Part shown: piece by piece, positions 25,443 through 34,184 of the stretch
Numbering within the stretch: position 1 is the stretch's first letter
How the letters are laid out: each line of letters begins with the position of its first letter
Source: Nonomuraea africana
GTDB taxonomy: Bacteria; Actinomycetota; Actinomycetes; Streptosporangiales; Streptosporangiaceae
Assembly (NCBI RefSeq): GCF_014873535.1
Contig: NZ_JADBEF010000001.1
Location: forward strand, 5,704,001-5,768,000
Direction: 5' to 3'
Length of the DNA stretch: 64,000 nt
Program-made: the position numbers and the translations under genes
Notes under the pieces: generated by a model
What the model saw: only the letters and a program-made list of their open reading frames with translations
The model's database searches: none
What the model was told of the DNA's origin: nothing

Positions 25443-26300
25443 ATGCGTACTGGGGGTATTCGACTTCTCACCGGCATCGCGGCGCTCGCCCTGACCGTGG
25501 GGTTCTCGCCCGCCGTCCAGGCCGAGAGAGTGCGGACGCCCGAGGTCGGCGCGCGCGCGGCGTACGTCGTCGACTCGGAGGGAACGATCCACTTCGGCAA
25601 GCGGGAGACCCGCAGGGTCCCGGTGGCGAGCCTGGTCAAGGTCATGACCGCCTACGTCGTCCTGCGCGAGGGCCGTCTCGGCGACGTCGTCACCATCACC
25701 AAGGCCGACGTACGGCACGCCGCCGACAACGGCGCCGCCAGCGCGGCCCTGCGCGCCGGTGAGAAGCTCACGACCAGGGACCTGCTCTACGGGCTGATGC
25801 TGCCCTCCGGCGCCGACGCGGCCAACGCGCTGGCCCGCACCTACGGCCCCGGCAAGAGCGCCTTCGTCGCCAAGATGAACGCCGCCGCGCGCTCGCTCGG
25901 CCTGCGCGACACCGTCTACACCAACGCCGACGGCCTGCCCACCCCCGGGAACGGCGGTTACTCGACCGCCGTCGACCAGGCCAAACTCGTGGGAGCCGCG
26001 CTCAAGGACAGGACGTTCGGCGCCGTGGTGTCCAAGCGGGCGCACCGGGTCGCGAAGAGCGCGGTCCACCGGGCGCACACCTGGGCCAACACCAACAGGC
26101 TGCTCGGCAAGGCGGACGGCGTGCTCGGGGTGAAGACCGGGTTCACCACCAGGGCGGGCTTCTGCCTGGCGTTCGCGGCGGAGCGAAACGGCCGGCGCGT
26201 CGTCGGAATCCTCCTCGGCGACCAGGACGCCCGCCGATTCACCACCGCGGCCAAACTGCTCGACTTCGCCGGTGAGCAGATCACCACGACCACGCCCTGA
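25443..26300 (+). CDS. D-alanyl-D-alanine carboxypeptidase (PBP5/S11 family)
   Basis: A secreted serine peptidase that trims peptidoglycan stem peptides. The N-terminus (MRTGGIRLLTGIAALAL) is a signal peptide, with cleavage likely after VQA. The catalytic SxxK is S63-L-V-K66, and the KTG motif is K231-T-G233 in LGVKTGFTT. The second motif reads SGAD instead of the usual SGN, a variant seen in actinobacterial members. Length is about 285 residues without the PBP5 C-terminal domain or membrane anchor. An in-frame ATG nine bases upstream (25434) is an alternative start. Confidence 0.9.
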   Translation: MRTGGIRLLTGIAALALTVGFSPAVQAERVRTPEVGARAAYVVDSEGTIHFGKRETRRVPVASLVKVMTAYVVLREGRLGDVVTITKADVRHAADNGAASAALRAGEKLTTRDLLYGLMLPSGADAANALARTYGPGKSAFVAKMNAAARSLGLRDTVYTNADGLPTPGNGGYSTAVDQAKLVGAALKDRTFGAVVSKRAHRVAKSAVHRAHTWANTNRLLGKADGVLGVKTGFTTRAGFCLAFAAERNGRRVVGILLGDQDARRFTTAAKLLDFAGEQITTTTP

Positions 26301-26324
26301 CCGGCCCGGCCGACCAGTGCGCAG

Positions 26325-27140
26325 TCATGGAGAGGAGGCGCCGCGCATCAGGCCGTGGCAGGCGATGGCGGCGGCGGCCACCACGTTGAGCGAGTCGACG
26401 CCCGCCTCCATCGCGGTGGGGCTCATCGGGATGCACACCTGTTCGTCGGCCTCCCGCAACCACCGCGAGGACAGCCCATCCCCTTCGGACCCGAGCAGCA
26501 ACGCCACCCGGTCACGCATCTCGACCCTGTCCATCGGGGTGGCGCCCTGGTCGGGAGTCAGCGCCAGCGTCTGGAATCCCGCCGCCCTGATCTCCTCCAG
26601 CCCGTCGTACCAGTTGTCCATCCGGGCATAGGGGATCGCGAAGACCGCGCCCATCGACACCTTGACCGATCTTCTGTACAGCGGGTCGGCGCAGCGCGGC
26701 GAGAGGACGATCCCGTCCACCCCGAGAGCGGCGGCGCACCGGAAGATCGCCCCGACGTTCCCGTGGTCGACCAAATCCTCCAGGACGACGATCCGCGACA
26801 CGTCCTCGAGCACCTTCGACACCGGTGGCACGGGCAGGCGTTCCATCGATGCCAGCGCTCCCCTGTGCACCTGGAATCCGGCCACGCCTCGCATGACCTC
26901 CTCGGGGACCACGTAGACGGTCGCGTCGCCCAGCACGTCGGCGAGCGAGGCCAGCCAGCGTTCGGTCGTGAGCACCGAGCGGACCGGGTACCCGGCGCCG
27001 ATGGCCCTTCTGATCACCTTCTCGCCCTCGGCGACGAACAGGCCGCGTTCGCTCTCCAGGCTCTTGCGCAGCTCCACGTCGCGCAGTCCGGCGAAGTCGG
27101 CGAGGCGGGGATCGTTGGCGTCGGTCACGTACTCAGGCAC
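26325..27140 (-). CDS. TrmH/SpoU-family RNA 2'-O-methyltransferase
   Basis: A 271-residue SPOUT methyltransferase that uses SAM to methylate rRNA or tRNA ribose. The N-terminal substrate-binding region runs to about residue 100. SpoU motifs follow: EDLVDHGNVGAIFRCAAALG, LLLGSEGDGLS and CIPMSPTAMEAGVDSLNVVAAAAI. In motif 3 the commoner IPM..G.V.SLNV order is retained. The GTG start at 27140 overlaps the DUF4184 gene by eight bases, so the two are co-transcribed. The target site is not deducible. Confidence 0.9.
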   Translation of the reverse strand: MPEYVTDANDPRLADFAGLRDVELRKSLESERGLFVAEGEKVIRRAIGAGYPVRSVLTTERWLASLADVLGDATVYVVPEEVMRGVAGFQVHRGALASMERLPVPPVSKVLEDVSRIVVLEDLVDHGNVGAIFRCAAALGVDGIVLSPRCADPLYRRSVKVSMGAVFAIPYARMDNWYDGLEEIRAAGFQTLALTPDQGATPMDRVEMRDRVALLLGSEGDGLSSRWLREADEQVCIPMSPTAMEAGVDSLNVVAAAAIACHGLMRGASSP

Positions 27141-27885
27141 GCTCGAATCCTGCCACGATCCGCCTGAACTGCCAGATCGCGGCGTAGAGCGCGAGCACCA
27201 CGACCGGTCCGACGAGGGTGCCGGCCCCGATTCTGGTGACCAGGCCCGCGATGCCGGGCACCGGCGGGTCGAGCACCGGCCAGAGCGCCGCGCCCGCCAC
27301 CGCGCCAAGGGCCGCCGCGCACAGGACCGCCCGCCGTACCCCGCTGCTGAGCGACAGCCCCTCGGGCGGGGGCGCGTCCGCCATCCGCGTCAGCGCGCGC
27401 CACGCCCACCAGATCACGAACGCCAGCCCCAGCGCCGACGAGGTGTACTGCAGCACCCTGAAGACCGGGATCACGCCGAGCACCTCGTGGTCCAGCCACG
27501 CCCAACCCCACACCCCGCTGGCGTAGGAGTGGGTGAAGGAGTCCCAGAACACGTGGGTGGCGGCGCCGACGGCGGCGCCCGCGACCACGGGGAGGATCTT
27601 CGGCGACGGCGTCAGCGTCGCCGCCCTGCCCGCCAGGCGGTCGGGTAGCAGGGCGATCAGCGGCAGCCGGAGGAAGGCGTGGAAGGCGGCCAGCAGCACC
27701 AGCGCCGCGAGCAGGTCGATGGTGACCACTCCCCTGACCGAGTGCCAGTGGTCGTAGTCGGGCAGGAACGGCATGAAGATCGGCAGGTCGGGCACCATCG
27801 CCCCGACCGCGAGCGCCCATGGGTCCAGCCAGGTGAGTCTGCGAAGCGGCACGACGGCGGCGACGTGGCTCAACGTGAAAGGCAT
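27133..27885 (-). CDS. DUF4184 membrane protein
   Basis: A 250-residue polytopic protein of the DUF4184 family (MPFTLSHVAAVVPLRR at the N-terminus, GAMVPDLPIFMPFLP, then GAATHVFWDSFTHSYASGVWGWAWLDHEV). The conserved His and Asp residues in these motifs suggest a metal or hydrolase site related to YdjM-like phosphatase folds, but no activity is established. About six helices. Eight-base overlap with the downstream SpoU methyltransferase gene. Confidence 0.9.
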   Translation of the reverse strand: MPFTLSHVAAVVPLRRLTWLDPWALAVGAMVPDLPIFMPFLPDYDHWHSVRGVVTIDLLAALVLLAAFHAFLRLPLIALLPDRLAGRAATLTPSPKILPVVAGAAVGAATHVFWDSFTHSYASGVWGWAWLDHEVLGVIPVFRVLQYTSSALGLAFVIWWAWRALTRMADAPPPEGLSLSSGVRRAVLCAAALGAVAGAALWPVLDPPVPGIAGLVTRIGAGTLVGPVVVLALYAAIWQFRRIVAGFERA

Positions 27886-27998
27886 GGACCCTCCCTCGGT
27901 CTTGTTTGGCAGAGCTTTGCACAGAAACGGGCCGATAACGATCAGTAGTGATTAGGATACGGAACGCTGTCGTCGATCGGAGGGTGGGAGTCGGGGTC

Positions 27999-28637
27999 AT
28001 GGTGTTTGACCAGCGGGTTCACTCACATCCGGCCGCGTCGGTCACCTGGCTCAAGGACGCCGCCCGAGCCCGCGTGCTGTCGCTGGTCACGCTGGTGTGG
28101 CTCGGGCTGGAGAGCACGCTCGGCCTCGCGGCGGGCTTCGCGGCACACTCGGTCGCGCTGATCGGCTGGGGCCTGTCCGCCCTCGTCGAGGCGCTGGCCA
28201 GCCTGATCGTGGTCTGGCGGTTCACCGGCGCGCGCACGCTCTCGCCCCACGCCGAGGAACGGGCGCAGCGCGCGGTGGCGGTGAGCTTCTGGCTGCTGGC
28301 CCCCTACCTCGTCATCCACGTGCTGTACGACCTCGACGCGGGGCATCGCGCGCAGCCGAGCGTCCTCGGCATCGTGGTCACGGCGATCAGCCTCGTGAGC
28401 ATGCCCGCGCTGGGTGTGGCCAAGCGGCGCGTCGGCGCCCGGCTCGGCTCGGCGGCCACCAGAGGCGAGGGCGCGCAGAACCTCATCTGCGCCGCCATGG
28501 CGGGCGGCGTGCTGGCCGGGCTGTGGCTCAACACGCTCGGCTGGTGGTGGGTCGATCCGGCGGTGGCGGTGGTGCTCGCTGCGGTCGCCGTACGGGAGGG
28601 AATGCGGGCGTGGCGCGGTCACGGCTGCTGCCATTGA
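27999..28637 (+). CDS. Cation-efflux-like (CDF superfamily) membrane protein
   Basis: A 212-residue protein with six helices in the cation diffusion facilitator layout. It contains GFAAHSVALIGWGLSALVEA, where CDF proteins carry HSLADA-type metal residues; here the acidic residues are partly replaced (GWGLSALVE). The soluble C-terminal domain is absent and the protein ends WRGHGCCH, a potential metal-binding tail. Metal transport is plausible but not assured. The ATG at 27999 follows a GGAGGGTGGGAG stretch. Confidence 0.75.
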   Translation: MVFDQRVHSHPAASVTWLKDAARARVLSLVTLVWLGLESTLGLAAGFAAHSVALIGWGLSALVEALASLIVVWRFTGARTLSPHAEERAQRAVAVSFWLLAPYLVIHVLYDLDAGHRAQPSVLGIVVTAISLVSMPALGVAKRRVGARLGSAATRGEGAQNLICAAMAGGVLAGLWLNTLGWWWVDPAVAVVLAAVAVREGMRAWRGHGCCH

Positions 28638-28769
28638 CAGCCACTCTGGGTAATCACTGCACCAAATCAGTGCTTTTGCCACACCAAGCCCACCCAGTAT
28701 CGTTCCGTGAGCACCGCGGAGTATCTCCCGGTATGGTGACCCGAACGTATCTACACCAAAGAGGACAAC

Positions 28770-30527
28770 GTGGGGCGACACCGTACAGACGAGCTAGATG
28801 ACGGCTACCGCGCCCCCCGCCGACGCAGCAGCAGCGGCCGCGGCAGGGTGCTGGTCCCGCTCGCCGGCGCGCTCGCCCTTGCCATCCTGCTCGGTGTCGC
28901 CGCCTTCGTCATCTTCAACAGGGAACGCGGCTGCACGGGCGATCCGCTCGCGCTGCGCGTGGTCGCCACTCCAGACCTCTCGCCCGCGCTGAACAAGGTC
29001 GCGGGATCGTTCAACAAGACCGGCAAGGCCGTGGACGGGCGCTGCCTCGCGGTGACGGTCGTCAGGGAGTCGGCCGCCAAGTCGGCCAACAGCCTGGTGA
29101 ACGGCAAGCTCGACGCCGACATGTGGATCGCCGACTCCAGCCTCATGGTCGAGAGGCTGCGCGCGGGCGAGGCGGGGGCCGGGCTGCCGGCGCCGTCCGG
29201 GTCGGTCGCCAGCTCCCCCATCGTCCTGGTCGCCGCCAAGAGCGCGGCCGCCAACCTCGCCAAGAGCCTGCAGCCCAGCTGGCAGGGCCTGATCAGCGTG
29301 GCCAACGTGGCCAACGCCGACGGCCCGGGCAAGAAGATCCGCGTGCTGGCGCTCGACCCCGCCAAGAACTCCGCGGGTCTCGGCGCGCTGGTGGCCGCGG
29401 CGGGCGCCGCCAAGGAGGCCGGCCTCGGCGACGAGCAGCTGGTCGGCGCGCTGAAGAAGCTTTCGGAGCAGATCGCCACCGACCCCTCGGCGCTGCTGGC
29501 CAGCCTGACCGTCAAGTCGGGCAGCAAGGTGCCCGTCGGCGTCTCCTCCGAGCAGAGCATCTGGGCGCACAACGCCAAGAAGTCCGCCTCGCCGGTCGTG
29601 CCGCTCTACCCCGAGGACGGCACGCTGAGCCTCGACTACCCCGTCGTGATCACCTCGAAGGACCCGCTCAAGCGGAAGGCGGCCACCGCCTTCCAGCAGG
29701 AGCTGGCCACGGAGGCGGCCCAGAGGACGCTGCGCGACCACGGCTTCCGCAGCCCTGACGGCAAGGGCGGCAGCGCACTGGCCGAGGACAAGGGCTTCGC
29801 CGCCGCGGCGCCCCAGGCCCTGCCCGCCCCGGACGCCAAGAACGTCGCCAGCATGGCGCAGATGTGGTCGAGGCTGAACCTCGGCACCAGGATGCTCGCG
29901 CTGCTCGACGTCTCGGGCACGATGGCCTACCCGGTGCCCGGCACCGGCATGACCCGCATGCAGGCGATCACCAAGATCGCGGGCGAGGGGCTCGGGCTGT
30001 TCCCCGCCGACAGCGAGATCGGCGTCTGGAGCTTCTCCACGCTGCTCGACGGCCAGAAGGACTACAAGGAGCTGGTCTCGGTCGGCCCGCTGAGCGAGAT
30101 GGTCAACGGCGTCCCGCGCAAGCAGATCCTCGGCCAGCAGCTGGCCACCGTCCAGCCCAAGGCCACCGGCGACACCGGTCTCAACGACACGCTGATGGCC
30201 GCCTATCAGGAGATGAAGTCCACCTACGAGCGCGACAAGATCAACACGATCCTGATCCTGACCGACGGCGCCGGCAACGACGACCCGACGGGCAAGGTCA
30301 CCAACGCGCAGATGGTGGAGTTCCTGAAGCAGGAGTACGACCCCAAGCGCCCGGTCAACCTCCTGATCATCGCCTTCGGCCCCGACGCGCCCAAGGGCAA
30401 GAAGCAGATGGACGCGATGGCCGAGGCCAGCGGAGGCGAGGCCTACATCGCGGCGAACATCCTCGACGTGCGCAAGTTCTTCGTCCAGGGCATGAAGCGG
30501 CGCCTGTGCGCGCCCGACTGCCGCTGA
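28770..30527 (+). CDS. Membrane-anchored substrate-binding/VWA domain protein
   Basis: A 585-residue protein. One transmembrane anchor lies at about residues 26-50. An extracytoplasmic type-2 solute-binding domain (roughly 60-350) follows, and a von Willebrand A domain fills the rest. The MIDAS region reads LLDVSGTM (D380, S382, T384), then GDTGLNDTL and LTDGAGNDD. This SBP-VWA pairing is recurrent in actinobacteria. Function is unknown, possibly sensing or adhesion. It starts at a GTG after GAGGA. A hairpin follows, then the membrane sigma factor gene on the same strand. Confidence 0.85.
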   Translation: MGRHRTDELDDGYRAPRRRSSSGRGRVLVPLAGALALAILLGVAAFVIFNRERGCTGDPLALRVVATPDLSPALNKVAGSFNKTGKAVDGRCLAVTVVRESAAKSANSLVNGKLDADMWIADSSLMVERLRAGEAGAGLPAPSGSVASSPIVLVAAKSAAANLAKSLQPSWQGLISVANVANADGPGKKIRVLALDPAKNSAGLGALVAAAGAAKEAGLGDEQLVGALKKLSEQIATDPSALLASLTVKSGSKVPVGVSSEQSIWAHNAKKSASPVVPLYPEDGTLSLDYPVVITSKDPLKRKAATAFQQELATEAAQRTLRDHGFRSPDGKGGSALAEDKGFAAAAPQALPAPDAKNVASMAQMWSRLNLGTRMLALLDVSGTMAYPVPGTGMTRMQAITKIAGEGLGLFPADSEIGVWSFSTLLDGQKDYKELVSVGPLSEMVNGVPRKQILGQQLATVQPKATGDTGLNDTLMAAYQEMKSTYERDKINTILILTDGAGNDDPTGKVTNAQMVEFLKQEYDPKRPVNLLIIAFGPDAPKGKKQMDAMAEASGGEAYIAANILDVRKFFVQGMKRRLCAPDCR

Positions 30528-30569
30528 CGGCGGGCGCCTGAGCGATACCCGGTCGTTATGCCGGGACAA

Positions 30570-30586
30570 CCCCTCTTCGGGAGGGG
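30570..30586 (+). terminator. Short hairpin between the VWA gene and the sigma factor gene
   Basis: CCCCTC and GAGGGG form a 6-bp stem with a TTCGG loop, about 43 bases after the VWA gene stop. It is a plausible weak terminator or attenuator ahead of the sigma factor gene. Confidence 0.4.
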
Positions 30587-30643
30587 GCGTCCTACCCGCG
30601 TGGGGCTGTGAGAACACGAGCTCACCTGCGGGGAGGAAGATCC

Positions 30644-32242
30644 GTGCCCGGATGGCCTACTGTCGACCGCGCCGACGATCAGCAACTGGTGGAGGCGCTG
30701 CGCCACGCCGACACCGACGCCCCCGCCAGGCTCTATGACGCCTACGCCGAACGGCTGCACGACTACGCCTGCTCGCTGACCGGCGACCGCGACAGCGCGG
30801 CGGACGCCGTGCACGACGCGCTGGTGACCGCGCAGGGCCGTACCGACCAGCTCAAGGAGAGCGCCAGGCTGCGCGCGTGGCTGTACGCGCTGACCAGGTT
30901 CCAGAGCGTCGCCAAGACCCCCAGGACGCCCGGCACCCCGCCTCCCGTCCTGGACGACCCCGAGGACCCCGAGCTGGCCGAGCTGGTGCACGAGGCGCTC
31001 GGCGAGCTGAGCAAGGGCGAGCGCGAAGTGCTCGAACTGTCGCTGCGGCACGGGCTGACCCCCTCGGAGGTCGGCGCCGTGCTCGGGCTCACCTCCCGCC
31101 AGGCGGCCACCAGGCTCGGCAGGGCGCGCGACCATCTGGAGAACGCCGCCGCCGCCGTGGTCCTGGCCAGGACGGGGCGCGCGCACTGCCCCGACCTGTC
31201 GGCCATGGTCGACTCGTGGGAGGGCCCGCTCACCCCGATCCTGCGCAGGCGCCTGTCGGGGCACATCGGCGGCTGCGAGGTCTGCACCGAGGGCCGGCAC
31301 CGGCACGTCTCGGCGAGCAGGCTGCTCGATCTGGTGCCCGTCGCCTTCCCGCCGATCTCGCTGCGCCGCCGGGTGGTCGAGACCTGCACCAGCCCCGAGC
31401 GGGACCAGACCCGCACGCTGATCACCGAGCGTGGCGACAGCTTCGACAGGACCGGCTTCCCGGTGATCGTCGAGCGCCGCTCGCGCAGGCGTCCCCGCAG
31501 GCTGGCGCCGGTCTTCACCGTCGGCGCCTGCGTGCTCGCCGCCACCGGTGCGATGATCGTGATGAACGGCGAGTCCGAGCCGGCCGCGCTGCGGATCGTG
31601 CCCCCCGCCTCGGCCCGCGCCTCCGAGCCCGCCCTCACGCTCACCGACCCTTCGGCCGATCCCCTGACCGACCCTCTGGCCGACCCCTCGGCCGAGCCCG
31701 AGCTGCAGAACGACGCCGAGGAGGGTCCCGAGCCGACGGAGCAGCCGAGCCGTACGGCACAGCCGCCGCAGTCGCGGCCCGCGGCCAGGCCGGCGCAGAC
31801 CCCCGTCGCGCGGCCCTCGACCACCAGGCCGACACCCACCCCTACCCGCACCCGGGCCGCCGCGCCGGCGGCGCGGCTGTCGGTCACCTGTCCCGGCAGC
31901 GTCGCGGGCGCGGGCACGGTACGGCTGGCCGCCCGCAACGCGACGATCACCTGGAGCGCGGGCGCCTCCGACGGCCTCGACGTGTTCCCCTCGGGCGGTT
32001 CGATCAAGGCAGGCCAGTCGGCGTCGGTCTGGGTGACGGTCAACGACCCCGGCTCCCCCGGCGCGGGAACCGTGACGATCAGCTCCAACGGCGGCGGCGG
32101 CTCCTGCGCGCTGTCATGGAACGGCCAGGGCGGTCACGACCCCGAGCCCACCGATGATCCGCCCGCCTCTCCCGACTCGACGGAGACGCCGGCGCCCGGT
32201 GTGGCGAGCAGCACGACCACGCACGAGGCGCAAGATGATTAA
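30644..32242 (+). CDS. Membrane-tethered ECF sigma factor fused to ZAS-like and extracellular domains
   Basis: A 532-residue fusion. Residues 8-90 resemble sigma region 2 (ARLYDAYAERLHDYACSLTG), and residues 105-170 carry region 4 with an HTH (ELSKGEREVLELSLRHGL, LGLTSRQAATRLGRARDHL). An H207-x3-C211-x2-C214 motif like a zinc-binding anti-sigma (ZAS) domain follows, then a transmembrane helix (about 287-308), a Pro/Thr linker and an Ig-like extracellular domain ending in a Cys-containing segment. The GTG at 30644 follows a GGAGG. Sigma and anti-sigma parts on one chain imply control by release or conformational signal, which is inference. Confidence 0.85.
   Translation: MPGWPTVDRADDQQLVEALRHADTDAPARLYDAYAERLHDYACSLTGDRDSAADAVHDALVTAQGRTDQLKESARLRAWLYALTRFQSVAKTPRTPGTPPPVLDDPEDPELAELVHEALGELSKGEREVLELSLRHGLTPSEVGAVLGLTSRQAATRLGRARDHLENAAAAVVLARTGRAHCPDLSAMVDSWEGPLTPILRRRLSGHIGGCEVCTEGRHRHVSASRLLDLVPVAFPPISLRRRVVETCTSPERDQTRTLITERGDSFDRTGFPVIVERRSRRRPRRLAPVFTVGACVLAATGAMIVMNGESEPAALRIVPPASARASEPALTLTDPSADPLTDPLADPSAEPELQNDAEEGPEPTEQPSRTAQPPQSRPAARPAQTPVARPSTTRPTPTPTRTRAAAPAARLSVTCPGSVAGAGTVRLAARNATITWSAGASDGLDVFPSGGSIKAGQSASVWVTVNDPGSPGAGTVTISSNGGGGSCALSWNGQGGHDPEPTDDPPASPDSTETPAPGVASSTTTHEAQDD
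31640..31700 (+). repeat. Asp-Pro-rich tandem repeat in the sigma factor linker
   Basis: Degenerate repeats of about 12 bases encode DPSADPLTDPLADPSAEP in the extracellular linker of the membrane sigma factor. Such repeats vary in length between strains. Confidence 0.6.
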
Positions 32243-32502
32243 GAACTCATTTCAGTGACAAAGGGGGACAAGTCGGACTTTAGGCGTCGCTGACCCGCCG
32301 CCATAGGGCAAGCTAGATGGCTTGGGACCGCTCCCCGTGGCATGCTCTTGACTATGTGTTGAATAACACACGGGAATCTTGGCATGCACGGTAAACCTTG
32401 AGCGGTCGCCAGACGTCGGCATTGACGGGCCCGTGGCGTGGTTGATCCCATGAATAATGCGATCAACCGGGCCTTTGCCAGCGAGTAGCCAGGAGTCAGG
32501 AG
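32243..32502. promoter_or_regulatory. Intergenic region before the exopolysaccharide operon
   Basis: This 260-base gap is more A/T-rich than the neighbourhood. It holds a TGTGTT-GAAT-AACACA hairpin or operator (32355-32370), flanked by two GGCATGC copies. No ORF is convincing. It probably contains the promoter for the operon starting at 32503. Confidence 0.5.
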
Positions 32503-32871
32503 ATGGGCAGCAAATGGAGGGCACTCACCTGGGTGCTCGCGGCAGCGTGCATCGCGGGGGCGGTGATCGCGCTCGCCGACATCCAGACGCCGCTGCGCCC
32601 GCTTCTGATCTCTCTGTTCCTCTTCGTCGTTCCCGGGGCCGCCGTAGTCGGACTGTTGCGGGATCGTGATCCTCTTGCCGCACTATCAGTAGGAGCTGCG
32701 GCAAGTCTCGTTCTTAACGTTCTCCTTGCCCAAGCCATGCTTCTGTTCGACGCATGGTCCCCAAGGGCCGGCGTTGCGACAGTCGCTGTGCTCGCTGGGT
32801 TCATGTACGTACTGCGCGTGTTGTATCGGGGGAAGAACATGCAGAGCGAACAGGGGGCGGGACCAAGGTGA
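32503..32871 (+). CDS. Small membrane protein at the head of the exopolysaccharide operon
   Basis: A 122-residue protein with three to four hydrophobic helices and a short basic C-terminus. No domain recognised. Codon use is unusual for the region, with many TTG, CTT, TCT, GTT and TCG codons, so the gene is lower in GC than its neighbours and may have been acquired recently. The ATG at 32503 follows AGGAG. Its stop overlaps the GNAT_6 gene start as GTGA. Confidence 0.75.
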   Translation: MGSKWRALTWVLAAACIAGAVIALADIQTPLRPLLISLFLFVVPGAAVVGLLRDRDPLAALSVGAAASLVLNVLLAQAMLLFDAWSPRAGVATVAVLAGFMYVLRVLYRGKNMQSEQGAGPR

Positions 32872-33998
32872 ACATCTCGATCGTTCGCCCCGGCGAGCTG
32901 GGTGAGTCCGAGCGGTCTCGATGGCGGGCGTTGCAGAAGGCGGATCCCTCGCTGGACAACCCCTTTCTCTCCGTCGAGTTCGCGCTGGCCATGGACCGCC
33001 TGCGCGACTACGTGCGGGTGGCTGTCATCCACGACGGCGGCTCGATCGCCGGTTTCTTCCCCTACGAGCGCCACAGCTTCGGCATCGGCAAGCCGCTCGG
33101 CGGCTTTCTCACCACGTGTCATGGCCTGATCTCGGCTCCCGAGCTGAAGATCGACACGAGGGCCCTGCTCAGGGCCGCGAAGCTGAGCGTCTTCGACTTC
33201 GACCACATGGTCGCGGGTCAGCCGACGTTCGCGGCGTTCGAGACCGATGTCCGGCCCGCTCCCATCATGGACCTCACCGCGGGGTTCGACTCCTGGATCG
33301 AGCAGGTGAAGTCGAACTCGCCCAAGAACCTGAAGACCGTGCGCTACAAGGAGCGCAAGCTCGGCAGGGAACAGGGCGACTTGCGCTTCGAGTACGCCTC
33401 CCCCGATCCCGCCGTGCTGCGCACCCTGCTGAACTGGAAGTCCGACCAGTACCGCAGGACCGGCAGGGTCGACAGGTTCGCCCAGCCGTGGATCGTCGAG
33501 CTGATCGACCTGATGCACGCCGGGCGCTCCGACGACTTCGCGGGCGTCCTCACCATGCTCTATGCCGGTGACGTTCCGGTGGCGGGCCACTTCGGTCTGC
33601 GCACGGCGACGACGCTGGTCGGCTGGTTCCCGGCCTACGACACCGAGTTCGCGCGCTACTCGCCGGGCATCGTGCACCACCTGCAGATGGCCGAGCACGC
33701 GGCGAAGGCCGGGCTGCACGCCGTCGACATGGGCAAGGGCGGCAAGGAGTACAAGGACTGGCTGAAGAGCGGGGTCCTCTACGTCGCCGAAGGACGCGTC
33801 TCCCGGCCGTCCGCGACAGCCGCCGTCCACTGGATCGGCAGGACTCCTGTCAACAAGGCGCGAACAATCGTCCTGGATCGACCGTCTCTCTATAGGGTGG
33901 CCGACCGCGTGCTGAAGGGATTCGGGCGGGTGCGCACGACCTTGCAGTCCGATTCGCCACCCGACACCGTCGTCAAGGAACCCTCAGGGGCGCGGTAA
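32868..33998 (+). CDS. GNAT_6 (CelD/BcsL-like) acyltransferase
   Basis: A 376-residue protein of the GNAT_6 superfamily, used in polysaccharide modification. Conserved parts are NPFLSVEFALAM, the middle region with KSDQYRRTGRVDRFAQPWIVELI, then GHFGLRTATTLVGWFPAYDTEFARYSPGI and the DMGKGGKEYKDWLKSG motif. It should acylate a sugar or amino sugar during exopolysaccharide synthesis. The GTG start at 32868 overlaps the preceding gene stop. A close paralogue is encoded at 43728-44810. Confidence 0.88.
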   Translation: MNISIVRPGELGESERSRWRALQKADPSLDNPFLSVEFALAMDRLRDYVRVAVIHDGGSIAGFFPYERHSFGIGKPLGGFLTTCHGLISAPELKIDTRALLRAAKLSVFDFDHMVAGQPTFAAFETDVRPAPIMDLTAGFDSWIEQVKSNSPKNLKTVRYKERKLGREQGDLRFEYASPDPAVLRTLLNWKSDQYRRTGRVDRFAQPWIVELIDLMHAGRSDDFAGVLTMLYAGDVPVAGHFGLRTATTLVGWFPAYDTEFARYSPGIVHHLQMAEHAAKAGLHAVDMGKGGKEYKDWLKSGVLYVAEGRVSRPSATAAVHWIGRTPVNKARTIVLDRPSLYRVADRVLKGFGRVRTTLQSDSPPDTVVKEPSGAR

Positions 33999-34184
33999 CG
34001 CTCCCCACCCTCGCACCAGAAGTAGTAGCAGCAGCACCACCCCAGCACCATCCATTGGCACCCTCACCCCCATTGGACCCTTCATGCACCGTTCGTCACT
34101 TCTGCCATTCCCGATGATCCATGGGATCGCGGATGGCCCCGGGTCCGCACGGCAGCAACAGGTCCCGGAAGGATTTTGCGCACC

